Assembly (NCBI GenBank): GCA_030623545.1
Contig: JAUXLW010000028.1
Coordinates: 1-11,418 of the forward strand
From: Acidimicrobiia bacterium
GTDB lineage: Bacteria; Actinomycetota; Acidimicrobiia; Spongiisociales; SHLN01
Direction of reading: 5' to 3'
DNA length: 11,418 nucleotides
Part shown: positions 1 through 6,499 of the stretch, one piece after another
Layout of the letters: every line of letters begins with the position of its first letter
How positions within the stretch are numbered: the stretch's first letter is position 1
Position numbers and translations under genes: made by a program
The notes under the pieces: model-generated
Seen by the model: only the letters and a program-made list of their open reading frames with translations
The model's database searches: none
What the model was told of the DNA's origin: nothing

Positions 1-1
1 C

Positions 2-37
2 CTCTGTTCCGGTACCGGCGCCATGGCATATCAATGA
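2..37 (+). CDS. C-terminal tail of an upstream gene (partial)
   Basis: An open frame runs in from the left edge and ends with TGA at 35-37, giving the tail LCSGTGAMAYQ. The stop overlaps the ATG at 34 of the next gene in an ATGA arrangement, which is typical of translationally coupled genes in one operon. That junction is the only reason to treat these bases as coding. The product cannot be identified from eleven residues. Confidence 0.35.
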   Translation, partial: LCSGTGAMAYQ

Positions 38-672
38 GCGTGGGAACCGAGGCCCGCTTTGAGGTGGCGAGGGAGGAGATGATCGCCGCCCATCCTGAGC
101 TGTACGAACGTAAGGCGGTGAAGTCTCTCAAGTCCGAGTGGTATCCCTGGGTCTCGGTTGTGGTGGGCCCCGACACCGGCTTGGCGCTGCTGGCGAGCCA
201 GAGCCTCGAGGACCTCGAGGTCATTGGTGCGGGGGGTTTGGCTCCCGGTCTCACAGAGTTGTGTCGCAAGCGCGGCTGGCCGCTCCGGGTCTCCGGGAGG
301 GCACTCGAAGCAGCTGTGGCTGAGTCGAGGGGGAAGTTTCTCATCGATTGGGCACCGGTCACGGCGGCCGTGCCCGACCTGCTACTGGAGTTGGCGGAAG
401 CTCTCGAGAGTGACGATTCGGCCTACGCGGCGGCGGGTACGCCCGGTGCCCACCCGGTTCTGTGGCGGCGCTGGGCCCTGCTCGACCCCGACGCCGACCT
501 CGAAGGGGTGGCGGCTGTGGACGTCGCCGGTGAAGGACCGACTGTGCAGGAGGCCCACTATCGCGGCGCGTTCCAGCATCTACGCTGGTCGGTAGATCCG
601 GGGGCATACCGGCGCCGGGTGCACCAGGTGCGGCCGGAAACGGAGGGAAAGCTGCCGGAATGGTTGCCGTGA
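34..672 (+). CDS. Degenerate GT2-like (GT-A fold) glycosyltransferase-related protein
   Basis: A 212-aa soluble protein with no signal peptide or membrane segment. Residues 38-68 follow the opening of a family 2 glycosyltransferase: beta strand VSVVV at 40-44, then LEVIGAGG at 61-68 where active enzymes usually read LEVIVVDDGS. Residues 91-106 resemble the later ALNxGLxxARGEYIxFLDxDD stretch, but the motif ends in FLIDW and no DxD metal-binding motif is present. The last 60 residues match nothing I recognise. GT2 enzymes normally use DxD to bind a nucleotide sugar, so this protein may be catalytically dead, an accessory subunit, or simply very divergent. The ATG overlaps the upstream stop by 4 bp and no strong Shine-Dalgarno is visible. 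The 3' end overlaps the next gene by 13 bp, so the two are probably co-transcribed. The gene looks real; the GT2 relationship is an inference from motif layout. Confidence 0.75.
   Translation: MSVGTEARFEVAREEMIAAHPELYERKAVKSLKSEWYPWVSVVVGPDTGLALLASQSLEDLEVIGAGGLAPGLTELCRKRGWPLRVSGRALEAAVAESRGKFLIDWAPVTAAVPDLLLELAEALESDDSAYAAAGTPGAHPVLWRRWALLDPDADLEGVAAVDVAGEGPTVQEAHYRGAFQHLRWSVDPGAYRRRVHQVRPETEGKLPEWLP
642..647 (+). promoter_or_regulatory. Ribosome binding site GGAGGG for the GT4 gene
   Basis: GGAGGG lies 12 bases before the ATG at 660 and 21 bases before the alternative GTG at 669, which would give a 4-bp GTGA overlap with the upstream stop. The spacing favours ATG 660, although it is slightly long. 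The site lies inside the previous gene. Confidence 0.5.
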
Positions 673-2318
673 AGATGCGGGCATCAATTAGGCGGATGGT
701 GCCCGCGGCAGTCCGTGGTCGCCTTCGGCGCAAGCCGTCGATGGTCGGAGCCCGCAATGTTGATGTGGTTCTTGACGACAGAAGACAGGTGAAACGCTGG
801 CTCCGCGCCACGCCCGACACCTACCGGATATGGGTCAAAGAGGGCTTGGGGCCCGGACCCGAGGCACCTTTCAGCTTGGCAGGCGAAGACGTCAACGGCT
901 CCAACCCGATCATCGCGGTCACGGCTCGTCCTCTGAGCAAAGCCGATAGGGCGGCGTTGCTCCAGCCTCTATCTGAAGCCGAAGTCGCTGCCAGCGTCCT
1001 CGGCGTGGCTTCGCTCCCAAGACACGGCGAGCCCACCGTCCAGCCAGACGCGATAGCAGTCCGGCGTTGGGTCTGGGAGGAGGTGGACGGAATGCCGGGC
1101 GGCGACGTGAACCTGGCCGGGCTCTACTCGAGGATTCTCCAGGCGGGTCACCATATCGCGCTGGTACCCCGGCCCGGTACTCCCTACCCGCAGCCCCGGG
1201 TGGATCCCATCAATGGGGTGGGCGCCGTCCTGGTGCTGGCGGCAGTGCCGCTGCGTGACATCGGTGGGGGATTTCGGGGAGCCCAGATCGCTATGGAACT
1301 CTGTCGGCGAGGCTTTCACGTCACTTATGTCGAGCAGTACGGCTCGAGCCACTCGGTCGACCTGGGCCTGCGCTTTGTCCACGGTCGACTCGAGGAATAC
1401 CAGTTGGACGAGTTCGACGTTGAGGCCTATTTGGGCCGGTTACACACGGATCAGCGGGTGGTGATAGCCGAATACCCGTCACCGGCCGTGTGGGCTCAGG
1501 TGAGTCTTCTCAGTCGAGGTGGGTTTCGGATCGCCTACGACTTGATTGACGATTGGTCGGATGACGCCCTCGGAGGCCGGTGGTACCGCCCCGAGGTCGA
1601 GAGCTCACTGGTGAACGCAGCAGACAATTTGATGGCTTCGGCCCCGGCGCTGGTCGAGAACCTGCGCCGCATGAGCGGCGGGAGACCGGTGGCACTGGTT
1701 CCCAATGGAGTGAACGAGCATCTCTTCTCTGGAAATCGAACCGGGTCACCGCCGGACATACCGCCAGGGTCTGGCCCACTCATCACCTATCACGGTTCGC
1801 TCTACGGCGACTGGTTCGACTGGGATGCGCTGCAGGCGGTTGCAAAGGCCTTCCCGGCGGCGAGGGTGATCGTGATAGGTGACGACCACGGGCACCCCCG
1901 CCAGCCGGACAATGTCCACTTCCTGGGCCTCAAGCCTCAATTCGAGCTGCCCCGCTATCTTGCCGGCGCCGATGTCAGTTTGATCCCGTTTGCCGTAAAC
2001 GAGACGACTCATGCCGTGAGCCCCTTGAAAGCCTTCGAGGCGTTAGCGATGGGAGTACCGGTGGCTGCCCCGCCACTCGAACCGCTCAAAGGCCTGGCAG
2101 GCGTCCACCTCGACGTAGACCTCCCCACAGCAGTTGCGGCAGCGTTGGCGGCCCCTCGCCCGGATGGGGGGCGGGCTCGGAGGGAGCACGGATGGGGTGA
2201 GCGGGTCGGGCGGATCTTCGCGGCGATGAATCTCGACCTGCCCAAAGCCGGAGACTCAGGCGTGTCGGTCCTGCAACGGCCGCCCACCCGTTACGATCGG
2301 GCTCTGCGGGTCCCCTAA
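660..2318 (+). CDS. GT4-type glycosyltransferase with an extra N-terminal domain
   Basis: A 552-aa cytoplasmic protein in two parts. Residues 186-500 form a GT-B fold like GT4 retaining glycosyltransferases. They contain a glycine-rich acceptor-side loop DIGGGFRGAQ (200-209), YDLIDDWSD (293-301), PNGVNEHLF (348-356), the donor-domain strand ITYHGSLYGDW (375-385), FLGLKPQFELPRYLAGADVSLIPF (421-444) and SPLKAFEALAMGVPVAAPP (454-472). The last keeps the Glu of the E-x7-E region, where GT4 enzymes bind the nucleotide sugar. Residues 1-175 are additional. Within them AVRRWVWEEVDGMPGGDVNL, then RILQAGHHIALVP (158-170), resembles the C-terminal part of a GT2 domain (usually GGFDEDFFYGEDVDL then RRAGYRIVYVP). 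Residues 7-25 are basic. The likely role is transfer of a sugar to a growing surface glycan; donor and acceptor cannot be told. It shares an operon with the preceding gene, and its last 63 bp overlap the convergent membrane-protein gene. GTG 669 is a possible alternative start. Confidence 0.88.
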   Translation: MVAVKMRASIRRMVPAAVRGRLRRKPSMVGARNVDVVLDDRRQVKRWLRATPDTYRIWVKEGLGPGPEAPFSLAGEDVNGSNPIIAVTARPLSKADRAALLQPLSEAEVAASVLGVASLPRHGEPTVQPDAIAVRRWVWEEVDGMPGGDVNLAGLYSRILQAGHHIALVPRPGTPYPQPRVDPINGVGAVLVLAAVPLRDIGGGFRGAQIAMELCRRGFHVTYVEQYGSSHSVDLGLRFVHGRLEEYQLDEFDVEAYLGRLHTDQRVVIAEYPSPAVWAQVSLLSRGGFRIAYDLIDDWSDDALGGRWYRPEVESSLVNAADNLMASAPALVENLRRMSGGRPVALVPNGVNEHLFSGNRTGSPPDIPPGSGPLITYHGSLYGDWFDWDALQAVAKAFPAARVIVIGDDHGHPRQPDNVHFLGLKPQFELPRYLAGADVSLIPFAVNETTHAVSPLKAFEALAMGVPVAAPPLEPLKGLAGVHLDVDLPTAVAAALAAPRPDGGRARREHGWGERVGRIFAAMNLDLPKAGDSGVSVLQRPPTRYDRALRVP

Positions 2319-3662
2319 GCGCGCCTCTTCTGGCCGGAAGGCAAACCAAACCAGGGGGAGGCTCATGAGCGCGGCCAGGTATAGGGGGAAGGCAAGGCGG
2401 AACTCTTGAGTCAGCGCTGCCAGTGCGACATTCACTGCATGCCAGCCGATGAGGAATCCGGGCCACATCAAAGGCCAGAGCCGGCGTCGCGCCAGGAGCC
2501 CGTAGGTGATCGCCCCGAGCCACAGGACGAGGGCCGGTCGCCACGTGTACCACAGATGGTGTGGGTCGCCGGCGAAGTCGTACAGCTCGCGAGTGAGGTC
2601 GAAGGCGCCCTCCCAGACCGGGTCCCGGGTGATTCCGAGGTCATTGTCTGCCACCCGGAACGGCGGCCTGCCGATGGCCGAGTCCGTTGGCTGGGCGGGA
2701 AGAAAAAGGAAAGATGTCAGGCAAACCCGATGCCCGAGCACGGTATCTGGATCTCGCAATAATGTCCTGAGCCCGAGATTGAACATGCGTCCCGGGGAGG
2801 CCCGGATGACCCCGATGTCGAGGTCCGGGTTGAAGAGCAGCGGGTTTTGGTTGTGGCAGGTGTACGCGGCTCGCCAGGCATCCAGCGGTCCGATCTCCTC
2901 CAGGTAGGCGAGCTCCTCGGAGCTGAAGTTGCCGGGCTCGTGGACCAGGGAAGCGGCCACATCCCCCAACATGAGCTCGGCCGCTGCCGGGACGCTCCGG
3001 TCCACTCCGAATATCGCCAGCAACGGCAGTTGGATGAAGACAAGCACACCGAAGACCACCGAGGCCAGCACGACCATTGCCCGGCGGTACCTGCGGAAGG
3101 CCCACGCCAGGGCTGCCAGCATCACCAGAGCCGTGATGATGCCGTTGTGGCGGTAGGCACCGACGAGTCCCAGCGCCACACCCATCCTCACCGGATTCCA
3201 AGCCTGATCCCAGTAGGCGCCGCCAAGGTGAATCAGGTGAAGCAGCTCGGCTAGTACCCACAGGAAGGCAAGAGTGAACGCCACATCCTTCCACAGCGAG
3301 AGAGCCGTGGGGGCAACCACCGGGATGAGGATTGTGACCCAAACCGCGCCTACTGCCAGCCACAAGGGGACCCCGAGAGCTATGAGACGCCGGGCGATGA
3401 ATGCCAGCACCAGTGCCAGGAGGATTATCTGCAGGAGGGAGATGGCTGCCGGGCTATCCCAGAACCTGGTTACGAACCACATTGAGATGGTGTGAAAGGC
3501 GGGGTGGCCGTTGGTGAAATTCCCCGACGCCACCTGCTGCAATTGATCGACCGAGTCGCTCGACAAGAAGCCGGGATACCAGCCAAGCCACCAGACGAGC
3601 ATAGGAAGGAAGCCGAGCGCGGCCAGCCGTGAACCACGTTTGGGGTCGTCCCTGCCAAGCAC
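2256..3662 (-). CDS. Polytopic membrane protein, GT-C / DUF6020-like
   Basis: A 468-aa integral membrane protein with about ten hydrophobic segments, roughly at 12-30, 72-95, 99-120, 126-148, 161-175, 177-191, 196-220, and three more after residue 385. A soluble loop of about 150 residues (225-375) probably faces outward. After segment 1 come YPGFLSSDSVDQ (29-40), NGHPAFHT (51-58) and LWKDVAF (about 122-128). This pattern of an acidic first loop, an HP motif and a KD motif is what I associate with DUF6020-type proteins and, more loosely, GT39/PMT-like GT-C glycosyltransferases, which use polyprenyl-phosphate sugars outside the membrane. Asp36 would be the catalytic candidate. The start is GTG at 3662, with an in-frame TAG a few codons upstream; ATG at 3602 (Met21) is possible but would cut into the first membrane segment. 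No Shine-Dalgarno is seen, but a -10-like hexamer lies 6 bases upstream. Its 3' end overlaps the GT4 gene and its 5' end faces the exporter genes. The membrane character is sure; the enzyme family is moderately sure. Confidence 0.85.
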   Translation of the reverse strand: MLGRDDPKRGSRLAALGFLPMLVWWLGWYPGFLSSDSVDQLQQVASGNFTNGHPAFHTISMWFVTRFWDSPAAISLLQIILLALVLAFIARRLIALGVPLWLAVGAVWVTILIPVVAPTALSLWKDVAFTLAFLWVLAELLHLIHLGGAYWDQAWNPVRMGVALGLVGAYRHNGIITALVMLAALAWAFRRYRRAMVVLASVVFGVLVFIQLPLLAIFGVDRSVPAAAELMLGDVAASLVHEPGNFSSEELAYLEEIGPLDAWRAAYTCHNQNPLLFNPDLDIGVIRASPGRMFNLGLRTLLRDPDTVLGHRVCLTSFLFLPAQPTDSAIGRPPFRVADNDLGITRDPVWEGAFDLTRELYDFAGDPHHLWYTWRPALVLWLGAITYGLLARRRLWPLMWPGFLIGWHAVNVALAALTQEFRLAFPLYLAALMSLPLVWFAFRPEEARLGDPQSPIVTGGRPLQDRHA

Positions 3663-3668
3663 GCCAGC

Positions 3669-3695
3669 AGGCTAGACCCGATGGGGCGTTGTGAA
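3669..3695 (-). promoter_or_regulatory. Possible promoter for the membrane-protein gene, leaderless
   Basis: Read on the minus strand, TTCACA (3690-3695) is followed after 15 bases by TAGCCT (3669-3674), and GTG 3662 begins 6 bases after that. TAGCCT fits TAnnnT. The distance would place transcription start at or next to the GTG, which would explain why no ribosome binding site is visible. The spacer is short, so this is tentative. Confidence 0.3.
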
Positions 3696-3742
3696 GCGGC
3701 CCTTGTCAGTTGGGAAAGAGCCCTTCAGTTCTGGGCCCGAAG

Positions 3743-3748
3743 TAGCAT
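3743..3748 (+). promoter_or_regulatory. Possible -10 box for the exporter operon, leaderless
   Basis: TAGCAT (TAnnnT) ends 8 bases before GTG 3757, the preferred permease start. No clear -35 element sits 16-19 bases upstream. The site lies in the 94-base divergent gap between the membrane-protein gene and the ABC genes, where a promoter is expected. It supports GTG 3757 over GTG 3691, because starting at 3691 would place this box inside the coding region. Confidence 0.3.
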
Positions 3749-3756
3749 CTGGCACC

Positions 3757-4599
3757 GTGACCGTAGCCCAACCGACCGTTTACTACGACTCGGACCAGAA
3801 CCGTCGACCTCTCATCACCGAGTTTCGCAACTTCTGGCGCTATCGGGGGCTGATCAAGCTCCTGGTGGTTCGCCAGCTCACCGTGCGCTATAAGCGGTCG
3901 GTCCTGGGTGTTTGGTGGACGGTGCTCAACCCGATCCTCACCATCGCCGTGCTGTGGGTCATTTTCTCGAACTTCTTCGGGAGGGGCGGCACGTTGGACG
4001 AGCCCTATATCGTCTACCTGTCCGCCGGAATCCTCCTGTCGACGTACTTCGTGCAGGGCGTCAACTCGACCGGCGCCTCGATTATCAACAGCCGCAACAT
4101 CCTGGTGAAGATGTATTTACCGCCCGAGATTTTCGCGTTGGTTACGGCTCTGGCGGCGGCCGCTCATTTCATCCTGAGCCTGGTGCCGTTGTTTCTCTTG
4201 CAACTGCTTACCGGCGTTGGCATTCCCTGGACGGTGATCCTGGTGCCGTTGCCGTTGGTGACGATGCTGATGTTCGTAACCGGCATTGGATTGCTGATTG
4301 CCTCGGCCGCCGTCTACTTCCGGGATGTGCTCGACATTACGCGGGTGTTGACCTCGCTCGTCAACTTCCTCATCCCTACTTTCTGGACCATAGGGATCCT
4401 CGAAGGCAAGAGCGCCCTCACTCTCGTCGAGAACAACCCGGTATACAGCTACCTCGTGTCGTTCCGCCTGCTGGTCTACAAAGGCGTCATCCCCGAGAGA
4501 CGCTTTCTGATAATGATGGTGGTCTCGTCGGTGGTGGCCCTGATGCTCGGCGTATACGTGTTCTCACGGAACTGGCGTCGCGTCGTGGTACGGCTCTAG
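3757..4599 (+). CDS. ABC-2 type polysaccharide/teichoic acid exporter, permease subunit (Wzm/TagG-like)
   Basis: With the GTG start at 3757 the product is 280 aa, usual for Wzm/TagG/RfbA permeases. The amphipathic N-terminal region carries RYKRSVLGVWWTVLNPIL (44-61), a hallmark of this family just before the first membrane helix. About six hydrophobic segments follow, near 54-72, 83-101, 126-150, 157-187, 200-215 and 250-270, then a basic tail. With the ATPase encoded next, it should form the membrane channel that moves a lipid-linked glycan from cytoplasm to the outer face. An upstream in-frame GTG at 3691 would add 22 residues unlike the family N-terminus and overlap the promoter area; homologs usually begin close to the YYDSDQ stretch, so 3757 is preferred. 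The stop TAG shares one base with the ATPase start, which implies translational coupling and equal amounts of both subunits. Confidence 0.93.
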   Translation: MTVAQPTVYYDSDQNRRPLITEFRNFWRYRGLIKLLVVRQLTVRYKRSVLGVWWTVLNPILTIAVLWVIFSNFFGRGGTLDEPYIVYLSAGILLSTYFVQGVNSTGASIINSRNILVKMYLPPEIFALVTALAAAAHFILSLVPLFLLQLLTGVGIPWTVILVPLPLVTMLMFVTGIGLLIASAAVYFRDVLDITRVLTSLVNFLIPTFWTIGILEGKSALTLVENNPVYSYLVSFRLLVYKGVIPERRFLIMMVVSSVVALMLGVYVFSRNWRRVVVRL

Positions 4600-5336
4600 T
4601 GGAAGTCGCAGCTCCAATCGAGGTCTCGGACGTGACCCTTCGGTACCGGCTTGATCGCAACCGGGTTGGGACCGTCAAAGAGGCGGCCGTCCGTTTTGTC
4701 AAGCGTGACCACAGCTACGAGTCGATCCTGGCGCTCGACGGGGTGACCTTCACCGTTTCGCCCGGCGAGATCTTCGGCGTTATTGGGCCCAACGGAGCCG
4801 GCAAGTCGACGCTCATGAAGATAATCGCCCGGGTTTTGCCGCCGAGCTCGGGGAGAGTCATAGTGCGCGGATCGGTGGCGCCGATGATTGAGCTCGGGGC
4901 GGGTTTCAATCCAGAATTCACCGCCAGGGAGAACGTGATCATCTATGGGGCCCTCCTGGGCCGGGATCCAAAATTCATGCGCGAGCGGGTCGATGTCATC
5001 GTGGAGTGGGCAGGCGTCGCCGATTTCGTCGACATTCCGGTGCGCACGTTCTCATCGGGAATGAAAGGCCGGCTGGCTTTCAGTGTGGCAACCGACATCG
5101 AGCCCGACATCCTGCTGGTAGACGAGGTGCTGGCGGTGGGGGATCAGGCGTTTCGCAAGAAGTCGGAAGCTCGCATGAACGAGCTCATCTCGGGCGGGGC
5201 ATCGGTTGTCGTGGTTTCCCATGCCCTGGGCCTGGTGCGGCGCCTAAGCGAGCGTGTCATGTGGATCGATTCCGGCCGTGTCAAGATGATCGGACCGGCC
5301 CAGGAAGTAGTTGACGCCTACGAGGCGTCGGGATGA
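4599..5336 (+). CDS. ABC-2 type polysaccharide/teichoic acid exporter, ATP-binding subunit (Wzt/TagH-like)
   Basis: A 245-aa ATPase that powers the permease encoded just upstream. Visible motifs are Walker A GPNGAGKST (63-71), the Q-loop region MIELGAGFNPEFTARENV (96-113) with Glu where other ABC proteins have Gln, signature FSSGM (151-155) in place of LSGGQ, Walker B ILLVDE (171-176), D-loop AVGD (179-182) and switch His208 in VVVSHALG. The variant signature and the ELGAGFxPEFTxREN stretch are typical of Wzt/TagH exporters of O-antigen, teichoic acid and related glycans. It ends shortly after the nucleotide-binding domain, so it lacks the C-terminal glycan-recognition domain of some Wzt proteins. 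GTG 4599 overlaps the permease stop by one base. The frame stays open back to 3912, but that stretch lies over the permease and is not coding. The 3' end overlaps the convergent GT4 gene by 19 bp. Confidence 0.95.
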   Translation: MEVAAPIEVSDVTLRYRLDRNRVGTVKEAAVRFVKRDHSYESILALDGVTFTVSPGEIFGVIGPNGAGKSTLMKIIARVLPPSSGRVIVRGSVAPMIELGAGFNPEFTARENVIIYGALLGRDPKFMRERVDVIVEWAGVADFVDIPVRTFSSGMKGRLAFSVATDIEPDILLVDEVLAVGDQAFRKKSEARMNELISGGASVVVVSHALGLVRRLSERVMWIDSGRVKMIGPAQEVVDAYEASG

Positions 5337-6499
5337 GCAACCGCCCGGATCGGCCGGCGCCGGGCCATCCAATCACTGAACTCTTGTTTCAGGGTCCCGC
5401 GACGCTTCACCTCAGACCCGGCTGCCGCGAAGAGATGGTCGCGCTGCCGCTTCCACATTTCCTCGTCCGTCATGAGCTCCACGACCAGCTTGGCCAGCTG
5501 CTCGGCAGTTTCTCCCAGGCATATGTGGGCCCGGATCGTCGGGTCGAGGCCGGCGACTGCGGCACTGGTCGCGACAACGGGTATTCCTTTGGAGGCGGCG
5601 GACAATGCCGTAGCGGCGGTTTCTGACCCATGTCGAAGTGGGAGGAGCACGGTCCTGGCACCGTCAATCGTGTCCCCCGGCACACCGACCTGCAACTTGT
5701 CAGATGCCCCCCACACCGATCTGTAGACCTCGGCCCCGGCTCCGCGCAGCTGGAGAGGGATGGGTGCCCGGTGGCGGCTGGTTACTTCCCCGGCTATCTC
5801 CTCCATCCACCAGCCGACCGCGTTGGCGTTGGAATGGTGGGCCATGTTCCCCCAGAACACCAGGGGCCCGTTGGGGCTCGACCGGGGGATCGGCGGAGGT
5901 TCGGGAGCAAGCGGGGCGAACGTGTAACCGGGCACTCCCGGGAGCGCCGTGAGCAAGAACGCAGTATCGGCTTTCGACACCGTTATCAAGCCATCGGCCA
6001 TTCCATACAGTTCGAGCTCCCCGGCGTTGGCGTGTTCTTCTCTCGTTTCGGACGCCGTCGATTCGTGGAAGCGAGCGTTTCCTAAGTCGATGAGAACCGG
6101 GGTGCCGGGGGCTTCCCGCCGCACGGCCTCGAGATGACGAGCTGCCAGGTAGGCGTAGGAGACAATGACGGCGTCCCACGATCCCGCCGTTGCCAACTCG
6201 CGGACGGCAGCCGCAGTGGAGCCGGCCCCGTCCCGATCGCGAGCCACAGGAGGGGGAGCCAGCCAGGTGACACCTGCCTCTTCGAGAGCACGCCCGTACC
6301 TGCCGGAGTCATGGCCCATCTCGGACCAGAGCGACACTGCAGCCCCGTGTTCGCTCAGTGCCGTGATCATCTGCCAACGGCGCAGGTCGCCGCCATCCCG
6401 GTCAAACTGTGGCAGGTTGGGGCTGATCCACAGGATCCGTTGCTGCCGGGTTGCTACCAACGGTTGCGCATTGCCCTGGGTAGCAATCCCCACTTCCAT
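5318..6499 (-). CDS. GT4-type glycosyltransferase (GT-B fold), atypical donor-site motif
   Basis: With ATG at 6499 the protein has 393 residues and no membrane segment. The N-terminal Rossmann-like domain starts at RILWISPNLPQFDRDGGDLRR (21-41), and a conserved-looking stretch at 157-176 carries AGELELYGMADGLITVS, as in PslH-like glycosyltransferases. The C-terminal domain starts at LVFWGNMAHHSNANAVGWWMEEI (213-235), close to the FxGxxxHxPNxDAVxWFxxEI pattern of that group. The donor-site stretch reads GSETAATALSAASKGIPVVATS (291-312); relatives have LEAMAxGxPVVAT, so the usual Glu is Ser300. A cytoplasmic sugar transferase acting on the surface glycan is likely, but activity is uncertain. 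GTG 6547 would add 16 residues and lengthen the overlap with the upstream gene from 46 to 94 bp; a TTG inside the last upstream codons is another option. It is the last gene of the minus-strand operon. Confidence 0.87.
   Translation of the reverse strand: MEVGIATQGNAQPLVATRQQRILWISPNLPQFDRDGGDLRRWQMITALSEHGAAVSLWSEMGHDSGRYGRALEEAGVTWLAPPPVARDRDGAGSTAAAVRELATAGSWDAVIVSYAYLAARHLEAVRREAPGTPVLIDLGNARFHESTASETREEHANAGELELYGMADGLITVSKADTAFLLTALPGVPGYTFAPLAPEPPPIPRSSPNGPLVFWGNMAHHSNANAVGWWMEEIAGEVTSRHRAPIPLQLRGAGAEVYRSVWGASDKLQVGVPGDTIDGARTVLLPLRHGSETAATALSAASKGIPVVATSAAVAGLDPTIRAHICLGETAEQLAKLVVELMTDEEMWKRQRDHLFAAAGSEVKRRGTLKQEFSDWMARRRPIRAVAHPDAS

Noticed and set aside
359..820. Open frame on the minus strand across the first two genes
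   Set aside because: Pro/Arg/Ala-rich translation with no motif, opposite two genes that have coupled starts and a ribosome binding site.
2406..3254. Plus-strand open frames opposite the membrane-protein gene
   Set aside because: They read as shadow frames of a clear polytopic membrane protein; no ribosome sites or recognisable motifs.
3691..3756. GTG 3691 as permease start
   Set aside because: It would add 22 residues not typical of the family and overlap the likely promoter area. It is kept only as an alternative in the permease entry.
3912..4598. Upstream extension of the ATPase reading frame across the permease gene
   Set aside because: The translation here is Arg-, His- and Pro-rich without any domain, and it lies over the well-supported permease in another frame. 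ABC homology begins only after GTG 4599.
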